NCBI GenBank assembly: GCA_038503065.1
Contig: JBCAMK010000015.1
Span: 868,001-932,000 of the forward strand
Reading direction: 5' to 3'
Length of the DNA: 64,000 nucleotides
Origin: Paragyromitra xinjiangensis
Lineage: Eukaryota > Ascomycota > Pezizomycetes > Pezizales > Discinaceae
The position numbers and the translations under genes were made by a program. This document shows positions 1 through 11,645 of the stretch, in pieces (position 1 is the stretch's first letter; every line of letters starts with the position of its first letter). The notes beneath the pieces were generated by a model that did no database searches, had not been told where the DNA came from, and saw only the letters and a list, made by a program, of their open reading frames with translations.

Positions 1-197
1 TTGGTAGCAGACCATAGTTACTGGAGTTTGGATTTCTGTCTGATGCTTGTCGGAGGTTTTGATTTCATTTGGCCGTGTTATCTTTTCTCCTCCTTGTATG
101 TTCATTTATGTTTTGTGACCTTCGGGTCTTACGCCATATGTATTTTAGTACATCAATGCGGAAACAATATTAATTGAAAAAAAAAAAAAAAAAAAAA
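1..197 (+). mobile_element. 3' end of a Tad-like LINE (LINE-1 of window), partial
   Basis: Only the 3' untranslated tail is in the window. It ends in a run of about 21 A residues (177-197). The last 40 bases before the A run closely match the end of the complete LINE downstream (5468-5501), including a shared block around TATTAATTGAAAA. This is therefore a second copy of the same LINE family, in the same orientation and directly upstream. The body lies outside the window. Confidence 0.75.
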
Positions 198-202
198 TTG
201 AA

Positions 203-211
203 TTGAGCCTT
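203..211. repeat. Left target-site duplication of LINE-2
   Basis: TTGAGCCTT at 203-211 recurs at 5519-5527, just after the poly-A tail of LINE-2. The match can be extended leftwards by two A residues that merge with the tail. A duplication of this size is normal for target-primed reverse transcription and sets the 5' boundary of LINE-2 at about 212. Confidence 0.75.
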
Positions 212-431
212 CGAACCGAACCCACACCTGCCTAATTAGGAAACCCAACCACCACACAACGCAGAAATCTCGCAATAAGTCTTTATTTTACAGCTTCAAG
301 TTACCCCGCACCGAGTGAAAGTGAGGACCCGCATCCCACACCAACACTTCGTTTCGCCCACAGCTGTCGGTTACAGAACCCATACCCATCCCATCCGCCT
401 GGACTAAGTTCACCACGGTCGCGAGACCCGG

Positions 432-2156
432 ATGTCCTCCAAAAGGACCTCCTCCCACCAGGGCACCCGCGAGAACAGCCCAACCAAGTCCACTCTACAA
501 ACCACCATCCCTTTCCCGCGCCTCGGAGACTCCAGACACTCCTCAGTCGCAAGCGACGTCGTCCAGCAAGTAGGTTCGACCATCCCGGACTCCCAGGATC
601 ACGAAATGGGAGAATCCTCCTCTATGGGAGCGACCAACCTATCCAACCTTTCTCTCCCGCCCCTCACCATTCCCCAAACCTATACAGGAGGCACACAATT
701 CACGTCCCAGCCTCCTAACCTGACCCTCCCGGACAAGCCTTTCTCCTCGGACTGCCCCCCCGCGATCCATGAGGATTTTATTAAAGATTACCAATTTAAC
801 ATTGACTACACACACCACCGAGGCCGCCTCACGGAACAAGGAGCCCACTGGCCGACTATAAACTACAACACCTGGATGACCAGGAACAGCAACCTCATGA
901 TGTTCAACACCTTCGTTGACAAGCTGGTCGACCTGGACAAAACCTTCAGCCGCCGAATCATAGGCCTAGAGCAGTCCCAAAACGCCCTGGCAAGACAGTT
1001 CGCACAAGCAATGAAAAACGGGACTCCCAGTACCAACCCCCCCAGAGGAAGGACTGAAAACCGCCCACCGCCCCCCCCAAACGCACAAACAAACACGCCC
1101 ACCCCGCCAGTCATAAATGCGAACCCTGCCCCATCTGCATCACTAACCCAAACACAAACCCCACTTCAACCCTCAGTGTCTACCCCCTCAGCCTCCTGGG
1201 CAGCGATCGCGGCGGCCGAAGCTGATAAATTCTCCATCGTCTAAAATAAGAAGCAGCCCAAAAAGATCACCCCGCTTATTAAACCCGACTACAGCAGAGT
1301 TGACCGAGAACTGGTCATCGAAGTCGAAGGAGCCCTCCCGGAGATTCCTCCCATCAACCAAATCAAGGACGTTATAAACGGTGTCCTTAAATCCACCAAC
1401 CTAAACGTCATCCTAGTGCGCAAAACCAACAAGAACAACCTCGTCTGTGAAACTCCCTTTGACACCCCAGCCTCCTCAGTGTTTGCGTACCAAAACGAGA
1501 TCCTAAAGGCTCTCCAAAACATAAACCTGAAAGCAGCGGAAATCAGAGTAAACCAACCCTGGGCAAAATACATCGTTCACGGGATACCAACCTCGATTGG
1601 AGACGGCCAGGAAGGAGGAAACATGCTTGCCTCAGAGCTAAAAGTGGCATACCCAAGTCTGACTCTGGCCCAAATTCCACGCTGGCTCTCTAAGCCAGAA
1701 GCTAGGGCGAACAAACAACACTCCTCGATGGTCATATGCTTCGCGTGCGAAGACGGGGCCAAGAACGCAAATCCCAAAACCCTGATTGGTACCGACCACT
1801 TTATTCTCTTCAATAAAGTATGCAGACTAGCCAAATATAATTCCCTTGGAAGCGATACCCTGTGCGGATATTGCTGCAGATACGGTCACGTTTCGTCTAT
1901 GTGCAAAGCAGAGGAACCAACATGTGCGGTCTGCACCGAAAACCATGTCACTAGCGATCATAAATGCAAAGACTGCAACGGAGGAATCAAATGCATTCAT
2001 CCTCCAATCAAATGCATTAACTGCCCAGGACAGCCCGGCCACAAAGCAAACGATCGCAACTGCCCCACAAGAATGAAAGTCATACTCCTAGCTCGTAACG
2101 ATCGCTTCCAACAAACCCCCTTGAACCCTCCTGAAGTCCAGAACATGGACCAATGA
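432..2156 (+). pseudogene. LINE-2 ORF1 (gag-like, zinc-knuckle) with one in-frame stop
   Basis: One frame runs from ATG at 432 to TGA at 2154-2156, broken only by TAA at 1242-1244. The sequence on both sides of that stop is in the same frame and reads as continuous ORF1 protein. The N-terminal third is rich in Pro, Ser and Thr. The C-terminal part has a CX2CX4HX4C knuckle (about 1858-1899) followed by two more Cys/His clusters, as in ORF1 proteins that coat LINE RNA. The stop could come from CAA by one C-to-T change. The TGA overlaps the ORF2 start codon as ATGA (2153-2156), which suggests ORF2 is translated by termination-reinitiation. Confidence 0.85.
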
Positions 2157-5100
2157 ATAATACACCTCCAAGGAAGAGACTTCTGGCCAGAATACTGAAC
2201 TGCGCCAAAAATGAAGTCACCACAAAGGCAGTATTGGAGGATTGCGAAATGGATTTGGAAATTTCTTTTGTAATTTTGCAAGATGTATGGACGGATAGAA
2301 ATGGAAAGTTTCCTTTTGTTATTAATTTTGATGTTTTTCAACCTTCTGTATTTCCTAAAACTGTCTGTCTTGTGCGGAAAAGATGGGGATTTCAACCAAA
2401 AATGATTTACTCATGGAAGGACCTAGCCGTTGGAGTTCAACTCCAAATGGACCAACAACCCCTTCGAATCATCGCCTTTTATTCCCCCCAACCGAAACTG
2501 ATAAATCAACAGATACATAACCTTCCCCTGGATCAGAATACCCTCCTCGTGGGGGACTTTAATAACCACCACAAACTATGGTACGGCGTTCGGAGCCAAG
2601 AATACCAGGACCTAATGCGAAACACCATCATCACAGACTATACCAAAGAAAAGAACCTCCTCCTCCTGAACCCCCCGGGCCAGTTCACCCACTTCCCTAG
2701 AAATGGAAACCGCCCCACTATTATAGATCTGGCCTTCGCAAATGGAAAGTGGGCCAAACATTTTAACAACTGGTCAATCAACGAAAGCGGCTTTGGCTCG
2801 GATCACGGGTCAATCACCCTCAGCTTTAGCTTTAACCCACCTAGCTTCATTCCCAGACGTCTTTGGCATAAAACCGATTGGTCGGAATTCCACCGCATTA
2901 TCGCAGAAATACCCCCGCTGGAATGGGACTCAGAAGAAAACACCAGGCTGAGTGCATCCTACTTTATTCAACTCCTGCACAATGCCATGGACGCCACTAC
3001 GCCTTGGTCGAAGCCCACCCAAAGATCTAAGGAATGGTGGACCCCAGCCCTGCTGCAACAAAGGAAGTCGCTGAAAGCCCAACAAAGAATAACCAGGAAG
3101 GCCCCTACCGCGGAAAACAAAGAAACGCTGCAAGTCCTAACAAGAAGATGGACAGCCAGCATCCGAAAGGCGAAAGCCCACTCAGACATGGAAAGGATGG
3201 AAAAGGCCAGCAAATCCCAAGCGTGGAAACTGATCACAAAACCCAGAAGCAAAGCCCCAATCCCTGACATAGCTGGAGAAGAATCATTCGAGGGAAAATG
3301 CAGACATCTAGGAGAACGTTTCTTCCCTGCAAGAAGGAAGGAAGAACCCACATTAATTGTGGAATCCCTGAGACCCCCCACAATGAACCTGGAAGAAGTC
3401 TTCGAAGAAGTTTCTGAATGCGAATTGATCAAAGCCCTACGGTCATGCGCAGCAAAATCAGCCCCCGGTGCAGATAAACTAAGATACCCTACTTTACTAG
3501 CGGCAGTAAATGCAAACAGGGATCTATTTATCGATATGTTTTCCGCCCTCCTCCTCTTCGGCATACATCCAGAGGAATGGAAGAAAGCCATTTGCGTCCC
3601 AGTTCCCAAAACAGGAAGACCAGATTATTCACAACCAAAAGCTTACCGACCCATATGCCTCCTATCCTGCTTCGACAAATTACTATCAAAAATAGTAGCC
3701 AGCCGCTTGGAAACCTATGGATCCCTGACCGGAGCCCTTACAGAAACCCAATTTGGAGCAAGAAGGGGTCTAAATGCAATAGACGCCCTAATCCGCACAA
3801 TAACCCCAGCGAACACCTGGCTCCAGGTCCCCAATAATAACTCCAGATGGCAACCCACCATACGCCCTGCCCTCCTAACAAATGACGTTCGCGGAGCATT
3901 TGACAGTGTTATACATGGCCATGCAGTAAAAATCCTACGACACCTCACCTTCCCAAAATACATCGTCAAATGGATAGAGGATTTCTTATCGAAAAGAACC
4001 TTCTTTATGATGTTCGACGGCCAAAGCGGCCCAACCTCCCCAGTCTGGATTGGTACTCCCCAAGGATCGCCTATTTCCCCGGTCTTGTATATGATATATG
4101 CAGGAATGATGATCCCCCTCCCAGACCCAAAGGTGCCAACAGAACTGGACACCGGATACGTGGACGACGATGGACTCTTACAGGGAGCAAAACAAGAAGC
4201 ATACCTGGTCGGAAGGCTCCAAAAAAGAATGAAAGATAGAATTCAAATTGCGGACCGCCTGGGATTAGAATTCGAGTTAGATAAATCAGATCTCTTATTC
4301 ATGAGGCCTCTCATGTCCAAACAACCTCCCCCAAACCGAACTCTCCTGATAAATAACCAAGTCATCACCCCATCGGAGAAAGTCAAATACATCGGAGTAT
4401 GGATTGACTCAAAACTTTCATTCTGGGATCACCTAAACCGAAAGATAAGCAAGGCCTGGGGGATAATCACCCGAATCCGTTCAAAATGGAACAAGTTTAA
4501 TCACTGAACGTTACGCAATTTGGTTCACCAAACGCTAATCCCGCTTGTCTTTTACGCAAGTGAAGTGTGGTGGACGGGAGCCCAACATATAGTTGATTCA
4601 CTTTCTCCAGTATATAACGCCATGGCCCGACTGGTGACGAAACTTCCCAGATACACGAAAATCAGCCGACTCCTGGTAGAGGCAGGCATGCCCCCTTTAG
4701 ATTTGTTCCTCGATTACCGTTCTCGAAAATATGGTACTAGACTCCTCTGCGGCCCGGAAGATCACCCCAATAAGAAAATCCTCCTCAATCATCCGAGCCT
4801 CCCCTTTTCGCCACAAAAACTACAGTGCGGGGCAGTCCGAATAAAGCAATTGTTACTCCCCTTCCAAACCGAAGGAAACATACGACAAAAGTTCGAACAA
4901 ACCGATGCCCTGAAGAAACACATGATCGAACAATGGACCGAGAGAACCAAGTCGAACAATTACCTCCACCCGGAATGGGATATTCCGAAGAACGTCAAAA
5001 AATTACCTCCCAAAGCGGCATACGGAATGATGCTTCTCAGATCCCAGATGACGAATAAAGATCCCAAACTCGGCGTTCCCCCACCCCAATGTGAATGCGG

Positions 5101-5281
5101 AGCGGAGACGTCCTCCAAACACCTCTTAGTCGATTGCCCAAAGTGGGTAAATCACCGCCGGAAATTAATAGATAAATTGCAAGGAAACCTGACATGGGAA
5201 AATATGATGTTCGGAGAAAAGGTGGAAAGCGATCTCATAAAGAAGCTGGCGAAGGAAGTAGGAATTGTCTTTCCTTGGTAA
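2153..5281 (+). pseudogene. LINE-2 ORF2: AP-type endonuclease and reverse transcriptase, one in-frame stop
   Basis: A 1043-codon frame broken once by TGA at 4505-4507 (codon 785). The N-terminal half is an exonuclease-endonuclease-phosphatase domain that nicks the target, with a GDFNNHHKLW block near residue 133 and a GSDHGS block near residue 214. The reverse transcriptase follows. Motif A reads NDVRGAFD (D578, D583), motif B is GTPQGSP and motif C is YVDD (Y669-D672). The catalytic residues are all present. After the stop the frame continues for 258 codons and ends with a CxCX8HX4C-type zinc cluster near 5090-5140. The stop could come from CGA (Arg) by C-to-T. I see no RNase H domain. Confidence 0.9.
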
Positions 5282-5518
5282 AGTTTCGTTTAAGTTTTGA
5301 TTGTTTAAGCTTGGGTTATTTTCCTTTGAATAGGATGGAAGGCCGTTTACGGATGGATGGAAACGCTTGAGGAATTTTCTTATTTGAGGGATTATTCATT
5401 TATGTTTGTTTGTTAGTTTGTTTGTTTGTGTGTTTGTTTGTCTTGAGGCGAGGGGACGCGCGATAAGTATTTAGTACTTCAATGCGATAAAATATTAATT
5501 GAAAAAAAAAAAAAAAAA

Positions 5519-5527
5519 TTGAGCCTT
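5519..5527. repeat. Right target-site duplication of LINE-2
   Basis: TTGAGCCTT, the second copy of the sequence at 203-211, follows directly after the A tail. The next 51 bases up to element C1 are most simply a remnant of the surrounding Plavaka element A. Confidence 0.75.
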
Positions 5528-5763
5528 TAAGATTCTTGAGTAGTTTGCACGAAAGAATCGGATTCTGAACCTGATATACATCAGTAAAAAAAAAATTCCG
5601 CCCAATAGGTACATATTCCGCCCGACCGCCTGGCGCACCTGGGTGACACTAGGTGCCTGCTGCGCTTCCCCCTGGCACCGCTTGCTGCCTGCAGCGCCTC
5701 TGGGCGACCTCCTACCATCCGGCAGCGCTGGGCGGCAGCCGAGTACTTAGCAAATTTTTGATC

Positions 5764-5806
5764 GAATTTTGCTAAGTCCCTGAAAACTCGGGACTTAGCA
5801 AAATTC
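5764..5806. repeat. Perfect 17-bp hairpin in element C1
   Basis: GAATTTTGCTAAGTCCC (5764-5780) and its exact inverse GGGACTTAGCAAAATTC (5790-5806) are separated by 9 nt. The same hairpin is in C3 at about 21563-21605, and slightly diverged copies are in C2 and D. Only the second arm (GGGACTTAGCGAA) is recognisable in the E elements. The stem persists while the arrays next to it change, which suggests a structural or protein-binding role. That role is inference. Confidence 0.8.
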
Positions 5807-6179
5807 ACTTCGTCTCCTGCCAGGCACTGGCACTTAGCGATTTTCAAAAATCTGGAGGTCGCTTAGTCATCACTCTATGGTTGTTTAGTCATCATTTTGT
5901 AGTCGCCAAGTCGTCGCCAAGTCGTCGCTTAGTCGTCGCCAAAGCAACGCCTAGTAAGACAGCAATCTCCACCTCCCCTATTCCTTCCCGTCCTTCCTAC
6001 TATTGCTTCCCCCTATTCCCTCCCACCCATTCCCTACCTCGCTGTACCATAGTACTTTGCTAACATCGTGACTTTTAGGCTAGAAGTACTAAGCTCTGCT
6101 TGCAAAGAACCTCCTAGGTAACGTCCTGATTCCGTTTATTTGACTCCCGCTGATATGCCTCCTAGACTCGCTTTGATCC

Positions 6180-6645
6180 GCTGCTTCAGCTTCCTCCGCC
6201 TCCGCCACATGGTCGATTCGCTGCCTGAGCCTTCCGCTTCCTCAGTCAATTGATCGATTCGCTGCAGCAGCCTCCGCTGCCTGAGCTTCCTGAGCTTCCG
6301 CCCCCTCCTGGAGGTCGTCGATCTGCTGCCTGAGCCTTCCTCCGCCTCCGCCATATGGTCGATTCGCTTCCTGAGCCTTCCGCTGCCTGCGCCACATGGT
6401 CGATTTGCTGCAGCCGCCTCCGCTGCCTGCGCCCAATAGGTCAATTCGCTGCCTGAGCTTCCGCTGCCTCAGCCAATTGATCGATTCGCTGCAGCCGCCT
6501 CCGCTGCCTCTGCCAATTGGTCGATTCGCTGCCTGAGCTTCCGCCGCCTCCGCCATATGGTCTATTCGCTGCTGCAGCTTCCGCCACTTCCTCCGCTTCC
6601 GCCATATGGTCGATTCCGCTCCCTGCGCCATATGGTCAATTCGGT

Positions 6646-6680
<35 letters not shown>

Positions 6681-6910
6681 CGCCTGCGCCAATAGGTCGA
6701 TTCGCTGCCTGAGCTTCCGCCGCCTCCGCCATATGGTCTATTCGCTGCTGCAGCTTCCGCCGCTTCCTCCGCTTCCGCCATATGGTCAATTCGCTGCCTG
6801 AGCTTCCTGCGCCTGCGCCATATGGTCGATTCGCTGCCTGAGCTTCTGCAGCCTCCGCCACATGGTCAATTCCCTGCCTGCCTCTGGCAGGTCGTCAATT
6901 CGCTGCTGCA
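6180..6910. repeat. Minisatellite core of C1
   Basis: Imperfect units of roughly 40-45 bp built from GCTGCCTGAGCTTCCGC, CGCCATATGG and TCGATTCGCTGCC blocks, with a short run of GAGCCT hexamers near 6652-6682. On the minus strand the array stays open over long stretches in more than one frame and gives low-complexity Ala/Gly/Ser/Arg-rich translations. I treat those as repeat artefacts and not as proteins. Confidence 0.85.
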
Positions 6911-9109
6911 GCTTCCACAGAAGCTAGTTTAGTTAGCTGCGCCCTCGATATTTGTACATAGATAGATATATAGATAGATACATAGAATAAAGCAATTGTC
7001 AATGATATTGGTTCTATACAAGTGATTCTCGAATATTCCAGGTCCCACAAGCATACTGTGCAAATCCATTCTACAGGGCGAACTGCTGCCAAAATTCTGC
7101 AGCAGCGGGAGACCACCCACGCCCAGAAGCAGCCCACTACACCACTTGCGACAGGAGGAAACGACCTCCTCCAGGCGGTCAAAGGTCTAGAAACCATGCC
7201 TCCCGGGCGCGCTGAGGTGCTGCAGCAACCTAACAGAAGGGTAACATTCCGCCCGACCGCCCCGACCTCCAGGCGGCCGGGGCGGCTATATCAATTTTTA
7301 CTGATGCACCGACTCCTTGACAGGATTGATCCGGAATTAGGTCAGATCCAGTGGCAACGAGGGACTTGCGAAGTCATGGAAGGGACAAAAAAGAGGGTGG
7401 CATCCTATTACTTCAGATCAGTATTGGCTTGTATCCAATATTTGCTTAGGCAACCTGCATATGCAAAGGATGTGGTCTATCGCCCGGTTTGAGAATACAA
7501 CGCTGGAGGGGAGAGAATGTACTCGGAGCTGCATACAGCAGACTGGTGGTGGCAAGTACAGGTTAGCTGCATCCCGCATCAGGATATCTATCATCCTTCT
7601 AATCTCATGGCTAGGGGGACTTGCCCGACGGGGCTACAGTAATTCCAGTTATTTGCGCGTCGGATGGCACACATCTTACCAATTTTTCGGGTGATAAGAA
7701 GGCTTGGCCAGTCTACCTGACGATAGGCAACATCCTCTCCGAGGTTCAAAACAAGCCAACAAATATGGCTATAATCCTCGTAGCACTCCTCCCTATCCCC
7801 CCCAAATTTACTGGAGGCAGTTTGGCGGATAGACTCCGTCGAGAAGCCAATAGAGAGATCCTTTATGAGGTATTGGACATCCTTTTCAAGGATATAAAAG
7901 AGGCTGGGCTGGCCGGAGTCAGATTGGCGTGTGGAGATGCTCAATATCGAATGTGCTACCCAATCCTTTGTGCTTGGATTGCTGACCACGCCAAGCACAT
8001 CCAACTCCACAACCTACAGCAAAATGCGTGCCCAAAGTGCGAGGTCAGGCCGGATCAGCTTGGAGACCTAGTCAACAGCCCGAAGCGAAACGACAGAAAG
8101 TATCAGGAAGTGGCTCAATCCTTTGTGGATACTGACAATCCTCAGAAGTTGGAGTATCTTGCTGAACGAGGGCTGAAAGCGCCATTCAACGTCTTTTGGG
8201 GGATGCCACACCTCCCTCGCGCTGGGGACCTTCACAAGCCAGACCTCCTACATAATATATATCTCGGTATATTGAAGCATTTGATGAAGTGGATAGAGGG
8301 CTTCCTCGAGAAGCACAAGAGGCAGCAAGCATTTGATGAAGTTTGGATGTCGATACCCCCCTTCCCAGGCCTGACTAGGCCAACAAAAGCCTATCGAGAG
8401 GTTTCCCAGTGGCAGGGCAAGGAGATGCGCAACCTCGGTCGTATCCTTCTTGGAGCGTTTGCTGTTGCTCTCCTCAATCCATCGTCGGATGAGGTATATC
8501 CTTTTAGACGAGCGATTCTCTGTGTCCGAAGCATTATCGATTTCCACCTTATGGCATAATATCGCAGCCATACACCTGAAACCTTGCAATATATGGACCA
8601 ATATCTCGCCGACTTCCATAAGCACAAAGATATCTTCCTCGAATTCAGAGCCTCGAAGAAGGCAGGCGCGAAGGCACAAGCAAAAGTCAAGTGCTTGAAG
8701 CTATCTCAGGATGCCCGCCCTCCTCCGAGTCATACAGGATCAAGGAAAAGGCGACTGCAGGATGCAGATAGGCTTGAGAGGAGGGAGCTACTGGTTGAAA
8801 CGCAGCAGGAAGAAAGTCACTTTAACTTTCCCAAAATGCACCTCTTAACGCACTTCTGTGAGCATGTTGAGCAGTATGGAGGAATCCCCATGTTCTCTAC
8901 CGAGGCAGGGGAGACAGCACATCGGCAACAGATCAAGGAAGGATATCAAGCATCCAATAAAAACAACTCCACAAAGCAGATCCTGCGCTATTATGCACGT
9001 CGACACGCATTTGGTATGTGTATATTGAACCTCCGACATCAGCAAAAAGCCGGGTCTGCATCCAGTCGCGCCTAGAGCAGTAGGCGCACTGAGTGCACTG
9101 GGCTCGGAT

Positions 9110-9480
9110 TTTTTTTAGGCACTGCGTTAGGCGCATCGTCTAGTATGGCCTGCGTGTGGGCGTGCTGGATGTGGTGATATCAATCCTAGTTTTAGGCGTA
9201 GGTCAGACCTCGTCCACGCCCAGGCGAAGGCCTGGAAAATCCGAGCCCATTATACTAGGCGTACGGTGTCCATGGGGCGTGTACTCTCGCCTGGACGCAT
9301 GTATGTAGGTCAGATCTCGTCTGCGCCCGGGCGAAGGCCTGAAAAATCCGCACCTGATATACTGGACGTACAGGTTCTCTGGGGCGTGGATATCCGCCTG
9401 GGCGTACTATCTTACGTGGGCGTACAATGTTCTTTTTGGGCATATACTTTGTATTCTCTATATACTGCAGGAGTCTAGCT
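9110..9480. repeat. Left subterminal repeats of element B
   Basis: Two imperfect direct copies of about 105 bp (starting near 9195 and 9300) share GTAGGTCAGA-CTCGTC, CGCCC-GGCGAAGGCCTG and AAAAATCCG blocks. Smaller GGGCGTAC-type motifs recur as well. The right subterminal region (19560-19960) also repeats GGGCG and GCGTAC motifs. Subterminal motif clusters are where transposases of the CACTA/CMC group usually bind, so this is a plausible binding region. Confidence 0.55.
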
Positions 9481-9651
9481 ATCTATTTGCTATATAAAGT
9501 ACATACGGGCTAGTTTGTGGGTAAAACGTGCCCAAGGCAGGATTGATACTCCCAGCAGGGTATGGGGCAGAGATAGTAACAAAATAAGGTCAGGCGGTAG
9601 TAAAATCTTCGCGAGACGACCTCAATATAGTCCAGTCTTGGGCTAGCCCCC

Positions 9652-9753
9652 TTGCCCCATTGTCCTCATCCTGATCCTCAACCTCGCCCTCATCCTCATC
9701 CTCAACCTCACCCTCATCCACATCCTCAACCTCACCCTCATCCTCATCCTCAA

Positions 9754-9787
<34 letters not shown>

Positions 9788-9880
9788 ATCCTACCTACTT
9801 TCCCCGTCATCCTCATCCTCAACCTCATCCTCAACCTCAACCTCGTCCTCATCCTTGTCCTCAATCCTGTCCTCATCAGG
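9652..9880. repeat. CATCCT/CAACCT short tandem repeat
   Basis: A hexamer-like tract of CATCCTCATCCTCAACCTCACC type. Read on the minus strand it gives Glu/Asp runs at and just beyond the C-terminus of the DUF6532-like protein. The likely end of that protein is TAG at 9791-9793. The acidic frame stays open past that stop to about 9640, so the repeat may once have been coding throughout. Confidence 0.7.
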
Positions 9881-11645
9881 CGGAGGTGAGAGCTCATCTG
9901 AGTCGTCGTCCAATGGATCAGAGCGTATACCAGATCTCTCCTGATCACTGCCCCGGTCCTGAGATACGTATCTGGCACGGTTTTCACGCCTGGAAGTATA
10001 TCCGTTGCTTTCCTCGTCTGAATCTTCATTCGAGCCATGCCTCGCCTGCTGGAGACTGGTAGGACTGTGCTCTAGGGCGTAAGCAGCAGCCTCCGTACGA
10101 AGTGATGCCATAAAAGAGTCAATATCTGGATCTGGCAAGGCCTGGACCAGGTCAACATCAGGAGGCTGCAAGCCCCTGCCCTTAACCCATTCAAATACCC
10201 TCAGGCGGATACGACCTAGGACTAGATCACTGACTTCTTGCGTGGGAAACGAGGTATTCCACGTACTGAATTGCCGCTCCCATAGGGCTAGGTATTAAAA
10301 CTAGTCAGGTATACGAGCCAACCACGCTGTACCGTCTTTGCTGGAGCACATACCATGGCAGCTATCCCTATTGAAGTTGGAGGCTAGGACGTACTTACCT
10401 GTCCGATACAGCCGTAGGGCATGGCAGATTGCTGTCGATATCAGGCAGACGAATGCGGGATTGATGCGCTGAGCGAATCCTGCATCCAACAATCCTAAAG
10501 ATTGCGAACGGAAGAAGTATTTCCTCCAAATCAGACGAGGTATCTGGGGCGCCCCAAATTGCCAACCGTACGACTGGGTATAAGTAAGCAGCGGCCAGGC
10601 TGGATTTGGGGGAGATATCAGGACCGATTAATGCCTGGTGGCGGTATGTACTTGGTAATGATCTGGGTCGCAGTGGAAGCGGTCTAGTTCTAGCAGGTAT
10701 CGTATCTTGGTCTATACTTCAGTACTATGCAAACGCTTCAGTTGGTAATAGCTTAGGATGTGGTCCTTGCAGGTTGAGTAAAGCTGGGATCGTATGCGAT
10801 GATGGTAGCTGCGGAGCTACAGTACACCCAAGCCCTATTAGCCTAAGGTTTTATACGATAGTGGGATATACTGCAGCACGTACCTGACTAGCCACTTGTA
10901 GTGAGGGAATAGCTCCGATATCCACATCTAAAGCTTCCTGCGCCTCTGCCCAAGCATTTTTGACCATGGTATTCGTTTCGGTAATTCCAGGGAAGGGGCA
11001 GACGAATAACGTACTATATATGATACGGCGTTGAGCCTCTTGTAGGATATCAACATGGGAATCCTGGAATCGGTGGATACTCCTCGTGCTTCCTGTAAAG
11101 TGATCCTTAAGGGCTGGGTCCGACCTGGTATAAAATTCCGAGGAGCTAGCCTGAGGCATCGTATATCGATCCTGAGATGCTCCTTTATTTGCTTGTGTAG
11201 GCTTTGGACGACAGAAGGCATCTCCCTGCAGCCGCATACCAATATCTACGTTGCGTGTACGTGCAGGGGCTGATTGGCCTGTAGGATGGTTGTCCTGAGA
11301 CCGGCTACTCGTACCTGGAGGTTGACTATCTGGGCCTCGATTATCCCGTGGCTGTTCCTCCGGCTGTTGGCTATCCAGAGGTGGGTCTTCCTGCTGCTGA
11401 GAGGGGTCAAGGTGGGCAGATGGTGTTTGCGAAGACTCTCTGGGGCTTGGACGTGACTGAGATTGACCACCAGGTCTAGTAGGGGTCGGGCCGATACGCT
11501 TTTTAGATTGTAGACGAGCCTTGGGTCCTGCACGCTCGTCTGGATAAGTGCTGGGGATACCCTCTGTTTGGCTTTGCCTGAGTCGAGTACTACGAGTGCT
11601 CGAAGCTGTGCCAATCACCCGCTGGGGCTTACATTTGGGCGGCAT
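9791..11645 (-). pseudogene. DUF6532-like protein gene inside element B, one in-frame stop
   Basis: The model has four exons: 11645-10884, 10816-10652, 10573-10399 and 10287-9791 (533 codons), with GT-AG introns of 67, 78 and 111 nt, all in phase. The first 160 residues are Pro/Gln/Ser-rich and basic. A domain then follows that I recognise from memory as DUF6532: a CPFPGI...NAWAEA stretch, a RSYHHRIRSQLY stretch, and INPAFVCLISTAICHAL before RLYRTG. The C-terminus is acidic. TAG at 10712-10714 interrupts exon 2 in frame and could come from CAG. DUF6532 has no known function that I can state. Being inside the TIRs suggests cargo or an accessory transposition factor. The domain name needs a profile search. 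Confidence 0.6.

Larger units (their letters stand above)
212..5518 (+). mobile_element. Tad-like non-LTR retrotransposon (LINE-2), full length
   Basis: A near-complete LINE of about 5.3 kb. It has a 220-bp 5' leader, an ORF1 with zinc knuckles, an ORF2 with endonuclease and reverse transcriptase, a 3' untranslated region of about 220 bp and a poly-A tail (about 5502-5517). The target duplication TTGAGCCTT flanks it. Each ORF has a single in-frame stop, so this copy is probably inactive, although otherwise intact. Layout and protein motifs match the fungal Tad clade. I see no RNase H domain after the reverse transcriptase, which some Tad elements have. Confidence 0.88.
5579..7306 (+). mobile_element. 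Non-autonomous CATCAG-TIR element C1 with minisatellite core
   Basis: A 1728-bp element bounded by CATCAGTAAAAA (left) and its inverse TTTTTACTGATG (right). Subterminal DNA at both ends carries the motif CCGCCCGACCGCC. The body has a perfect 17-bp hairpin (5764-5806), a conserved block ACTTTGCTAACATCGTGACTT (6054-6074), a GC-rich minisatellite (about 6180-6910) and a block with TTTGTACATAGATAGA (6951-6966). There is no credible gene. It is almost identical to C3 (21378-23101). The flanking dinucleotides are TA on the left and CA on the right, so the expected 2-bp duplication is imperfect here. Confidence 0.85.

Noticed and set aside
2968..3609. A 213-codon minus-strand frame across LINE-2 ORF2
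   Set aside because: It is a shadow of the reverse transcriptase gene on the opposite strand.
6136..6861. Minus-strand open frames rich in Ala, Gly, Ser and Arg inside C1 (and the equivalents in C2 and C3)
   Set aside because: They are translations of a minisatellite that is open in several frames and changes length between copies. No domain is present.
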